Positions 60,831-64,000 of a stretch of DNA of 64,000 nt are shown in pieces. Under the pieces are notes generated by a model that did no database searches, was not told where the DNA came from, and saw only the letters and a program-made list of their open reading frames with translations. Every line of letters starts with the position of its first letter. Positions within the stretch are counted from its first letter, which is position 1. The DNA is from an uncultured Clostridia bacterium (GTDB lineage: Bacteria; Bacillota; Clostridia; Christensenellales; Borkfalkiaceae), in the NCBI GenBank assembly GCA_934271275.1, contig CAKQRD010000001.1:124001-188000 (forward strand), given 5' to 3'. The position numbers and the translations under genes were made by a program.

Positions 60831-62594
60831 TCAAGCTTCCGCCTTCGCCAGCGTTCCGTCGGTACAATATACGGTAAATTCACCGGTATTACCTTTCCAG
60901 CCGTCTCCTTTTTCTATACTTTGCCATTCCTCTTTCGTGCCGTTAAAGGTTATACTCGTAAGCCCTATGCACTTGCCGAACGCATTTTTCCCGATACTCG
61001 TCACGCTTTCGGGAATTATTATATCCGTAATCTTTTTGCATTCGCCGAACGCATAATCGCCTATACTTTTCACTCCGTCAGTAATCGTCACGCTTTTAAG
61101 ATATATACAATAATTAAACGCGTAATTCGCGATACCTGCCGTATCGGCTCGCAGTTCTGCCGTTGAAGCAATCGCTTCGCAGTTTATCGCCCACTTGTCG
61201 ACGTAGCTTATCCCTCCGTCCTTTTTTATAAGCTTCTCACACCCCTCGAAGGCAGAGACCTCGATTTTCGTCACGCTTTCGGGAATCGAGACGTTGCTTA
61301 AAGAACGACAATCGAAAAACGCGCGTGAGCATATGTATTTAAGCCCGTCGGGGATAGATACGCTTATAACGGACGACCACGCAAAGGTCTGCCCCGCAAT
61401 ACCCGCTATACCGTCTTTCAGTTTTATCTCTTTTGCGTACGATTCGTAGCATTTAACCGCCCACTTTCCGACGTAACCCGTTTTTTCTACGACTTCTATA
61501 AGCTTTTTACACTCGTCGAATACGCCCCAACCTACGTTCGTCACGCTTTCGGGGATTGTTAAGCTTGCGAGAGAAGTACAACCGCAGAACGCGTAATTAC
61601 TTATCGTAGTCACGCCTTCCGGAATAATCGCGCTTTCAAGAGCCGTGCAATTCTGAAAAGCTCCCCAGCCCAAGTTTTTTACGCCGCTATGAATAGTCAC
61701 GCCCGTAACGGAGGTACAACCGCTGAACGCGTAATCCTCTACTTCCGTTATCTCTTCGGGAATAACCAAATCGGTCACAAGCTCGCCGTTCAGATACAGA
61801 TTGTGAGCATATTCCAAAGGATTATTCGATTTTGCCGTAAGACCGTCGTATATAAACTTGTTTTTACACCAAGCAACCAAATCCGTGATATATACGTCCT
61901 CAAACGACGAACACCCTTCAAACGCTTGCCTTCCTATATTAGTCACGCCCTTTCCGATAGTCAGGCTCGTAAGCGAACGGCAACCTTTGAAAGCGTACTC
62001 GCCGATACTCGTCACGCCGTCGGGAATCGTTATACTCTTTAAACCGTAGCGATCGCGAAACGCCCCGTAGCCTATTTCCTTAACGGGCTTTTCTTTATAT
62101 AAAGAGGGTATGATAAACCTGACGCGCGTTTCCTCGCCCAAGCTCTTAACTATGTAATAAGTGCCGTCGCCGCTTAATTTATATTCGAGCCTCGTCGCTT
62201 CTTCTAATATTTCGTCTCCGCAAACGGTACAAACGCCGTCAACGTAATTATGCTCCGAAAAAGGAATTTCCGTTTCGTCCGTTTTAGCCCCGCAACGCGT
62301 ACAATGACGAGATTCTATGCCCGTTTCCTTGCAGGTAGCTTTTTTATCGACTGTAAATTCTACCGAATAATTATGACCGAGCGGGTTTTTCTCGTTATCT
62401 CTGTATTCGTCTCCGCAATCGCATTTATGTAAGGTATACCCCCGTTCGGTACAAGCGGGAGCGACAACCGTTTCCGTATACGAATGAATATGCGCGGATT
62501 CTCCGTCCGTCCTGCCGCACGCCGAAAAACCGCAAGTCACGGCAACGGCAACGATTACGGTCGCCGCCGCTTTCAACAAACTTTTCTTCCTCAT
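60831..62594 (-). CDS. LRR lipoprotein with Cys-cluster N-terminus
   Basis: A 587-residue lipoprotein (lipobox FSAC). After the signal come zinc-ribbon-like clusters (CTERGYTLHKCDCG; CKETGIESRHCTRCG; VDGVCTVCGD) of the kind also found in the stalk protein at 31336. About a dozen LRR_5 repeats follow (IGEYAFKGCRSL, LGWGAFQNCTAL). Several repeats are interrupted by 20-30 residue insertions such as EKTGYVGKWAVKCYE. A surface-binding role is likely by family; ligand unknown. Confidence 0.88.
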   Translation of the reverse strand: MRKKSLLKAAATVIVAVAVTCGFSACGRTDGESAHIHSYTETVVAPACTERGYTLHKCDCGDEYRDNEKNPLGHNYSVEFTVDKKATCKETGIESRHCTRCGAKTDETEIPFSEHNYVDGVCTVCGDEILEEATRLEYKLSGDGTYYIVKSLGEETRVRFIIPSLYKEKPVKEIGYGAFRDRYGLKSITIPDGVTSIGEYAFKGCRSLTSLTIGKGVTNIGRQAFEGCSSFEDVYITDLVAWCKNKFIYDGLTAKSNNPLEYAHNLYLNGELVTDLVIPEEITEVEDYAFSGCTSVTGVTIHSGVKNLGWGAFQNCTALESAIIPEGVTTISNYAFCGCTSLASLTIPESVTNVGWGVFDECKKLIEVVEKTGYVGKWAVKCYESYAKEIKLKDGIAGIAGQTFAWSSVISVSIPDGLKYICSRAFFDCRSLSNVSIPESVTKIEVSAFEGCEKLIKKDGGISYVDKWAINCEAIASTAELRADTAGIANYAFNYCIYLKSVTITDGVKSIGDYAFGECKKITDIIIPESVTSIGKNAFGKCIGLTSITFNGTKEEWQSIEKGDGWKGNTGEFTVYCTDGTLAKAEA

Positions 62595-62619
62595 ATTTTC
62601 TGCATTTCCTTTTTATTCT

Positions 62620-64000
62620 TTAATACTTAACGCTGTATAAAATATCCTCGTAACTCGGGAAGGGACGATATTCTTTGCCGAGGAGCAGCTCCGTTTCGTC
62701 CGCATATTTTCTCACCGTTTCCATAAGCGGCAAAAGCTTATCTCTGCAATAGGTTGCCTTTTCCAGATTGCTTCCGCCCGCGTTCCACGAGCTAAGTGCG
62801 TTTTCAAGCTCGTCCGCGCCGTCCGCGAATTTTTCGGAAAGCTCCGCGACGCGCCGCAAAACTCCGCTCTCTAATTTTGCGGAAAGTGCGCCGGAGGACT
62901 CTTTCAGCTTTATTTCGGATAAAAGCAGATGCTCGTATTTTATTATCGCGGGAGTAATTTCCTTTCTCGCCATATCGAGCGCGGTAACCGCTTCTATATG
63001 CACGATATTCGCGTAATTTTCGAGAAGTATCTCCGTTCTCGAATGAATTTCGCTCTCCGAAAGCACGCCGTGTCTCTCAAACAGCTCCACGTTCTTTTCC
63101 GTTAAGTAAAGCGGCAGTGCGTCCACCGTGGTTTTAAGTTCCGCAAGTCCGCGGCGTTTCGCCTCTTCTTTCCATTCTTCCGAATAGTTGTTGCCCGAAA
63201 AAATCACGCGGCGATGCTCTTTTATAGTCCGCTTCATAAGCGTTTCGAGCGCGGCGTCGAAGTCCCTTGCCCCTTCGAGTTCTTCCGCAAACAGGCGCAA
63301 TTCTTCCGCGACTATCGTGTTTAAGATAAAGTTCGGGCAGGAAATGTTCGCCGCAGAACCTACCATACGAAACTCGAACTTGTTGCCCGTAAACGCAAAG
63401 GGCGAAGTTCTGTTTCTGTCCGTAGAATCCTTTCTTATGGGCGGAAGCACCGTTACGCCTATTTTCAGCTCGCTTTTCTTCGCCGCGGAATACGGTTTGC
63501 CGTTTTCTATGCAATCAAGAATTCTTTCCAGCTCCTCGCCGAGGTATATGGAAATGATTGCGGGCGGGGCTTCGTTGCCGCCGAGTCTGTGGTCGTTCCC
63601 CGCGGAAGCAACGCTTATTCTGAGAAGCTCTGGATATTCGTCAACCGCCTTGATGACGGCAAGAAGGAACAAAAGGAACTGCGCGTTTTCTCTCGGCGTA
63701 TCGCCCGCCTCGAAAAGGTTTTCGCCCGTGTCCGTCGCGAGCGACCAGTTGTTGTGCTTGCCGCTGCCGTTCACCTTCGCAAACGGCTTTTCGTGAAGAA
63801 GACAAACGAGTCCGTGACGATTCGCTATCGTTTTCATAAGTTCCATGGTAAGCTGATTATGGTCGGAAGCGGTATTCACCGAAACGTGAACGCAGGCAAG
63901 CTCGTGCTGCGCGGGCGCGACTTCGTTATGTTTGGTTTTCGCGTACACGCCGAGCTTCCAAAGCTCCTCGTCAAGCTCCTTCATAAACTCCGCGACGCGC
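62620..64000 (-). CDS. glnN: Type III glutamine synthetase, 3' part
   Basis: The window ends inside this gene; about 460 C-terminal residues are present and the N-terminus lies beyond 64000. Glutamine synthetase makes glutamine from glutamate, ammonia and ATP. Type III signatures are seen: KHNEVAPAQHELA, VNGSGKHNNWSLAT, SAGNDHRLGGNEAPPAI, DRNRTSPFAFTGNKFEFR and the long C-terminal helical region. The gene lies 25 bases upstream of the LRR lipoprotein gene on the same strand, without a visible terminator between. Confidence 0.95.
   Translation of the reverse strand, partial: RVAEFMKELDEELWKLGVYAKTKHNEVAPAQHELACVHVSVNTASDHNQLTMELMKTIANRHGLVCLLHEKPFAKVNGSGKHNNWSLATDTGENLFEAGDTPRENAQFLLFLLAVIKAVDEYPELLRISVASAGNDHRLGGNEAPPAIISIYLGEELERILDCIENGKPYSAAKKSELKIGVTVLPPIRKDSTDRNRTSPFAFTGNKFEFRMVGSAANISCPNFILNTIVAEELRLFAEELEGARDFDAALETLMKRTIKEHRRVIFSGNNYSEEWKEEAKRRGLAELKTTVDALPLYLTEKNVELFERHGVLSESEIHSRTEILLENYANIVHIEAVTALDMARKEITPAIIKYEHLLLSEIKLKESSGALSAKLESGVLRRVAELSEKFADGADELENALSSWNAGGSNLEKATYCRDKLLPLMETVRKYADETELLLGKEYRPFPSYEDILYSVKY

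Overview
The window comes from a low-to-medium GC gut-type Firmicute, most likely a Clostridia member (a Christensenellales-like lineage would fit, but this is inference). Evidence: several lipoproteins with BspA-type leucine-rich repeats and InlB-type B-repeats, a trimeric [FeFe] hydrogenase beside an NfnAB transhydrogenase, queuosine gene queH, type III glutamine synthetase, and strong AGGAGG-like ribosome binding sites.

Layout. 1-14.1 kb is one minus-strand run of seven tightly packed genes: a membrane protein, MoxR ATPase, DUF58 protein, two von Willebrand factor A membrane proteins, an LRR lipoprotein and an Ig-like lipoprotein. 14.3-22.9 kb is one giant LRR lipoprotein gene. 23.2-31.2 kb holds a LysR regulator divergent from a DUF1275 membrane protein that is translationally coupled to a complete-looking F1Fo ATP synthase operon. 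That operon has no separate delta gene; a delta C-terminal domain is instead fused to the N-terminus of alpha, and subunit c carries a signal-peptide-like extension. 31.3-35.2 kb is a membrane-anchored repeat stalk protein. 35.4-38.2 kb is a two-component system.

38.2-47.9 kb is an AT-richer integrated island between two 145-bp direct repeats, each carrying the 3' end of tRNA-Gly(CCC). Inside it are a DprA-phosphoribosyltransferase pair (a known defence architecture), a second internal attachment-like junction, a broken AlbA_2/ATPase regulator, a RelB-Doc toxin-antitoxin pair, remnants of a WYL regulator and of an integrase, a strongly structured non-coding segment, two small element genes (one sigma-like), an apparently intact tyrosine integrase, and a truncated RHS tip with two related membrane proteins that may be immunity genes.

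47.9-64 kb returns to host genes: an SPFH/zinc-ribbon protein, queH, an S51-type peptidase, a CpsB/CpsD phosphatase-kinase pair, a ferritin-like protein, a repeat-rich intergenic region, then nfnA-nfnB-hydC-hydB-hydA. These last five could link NADH, NADPH, ferredoxin and H2 pools. The window ends with another LRR lipoprotein and the 3' part of a type III glutamine synthetase gene.

All assignments rest on reading the sequence and on remembered family motifs; no database search was run.
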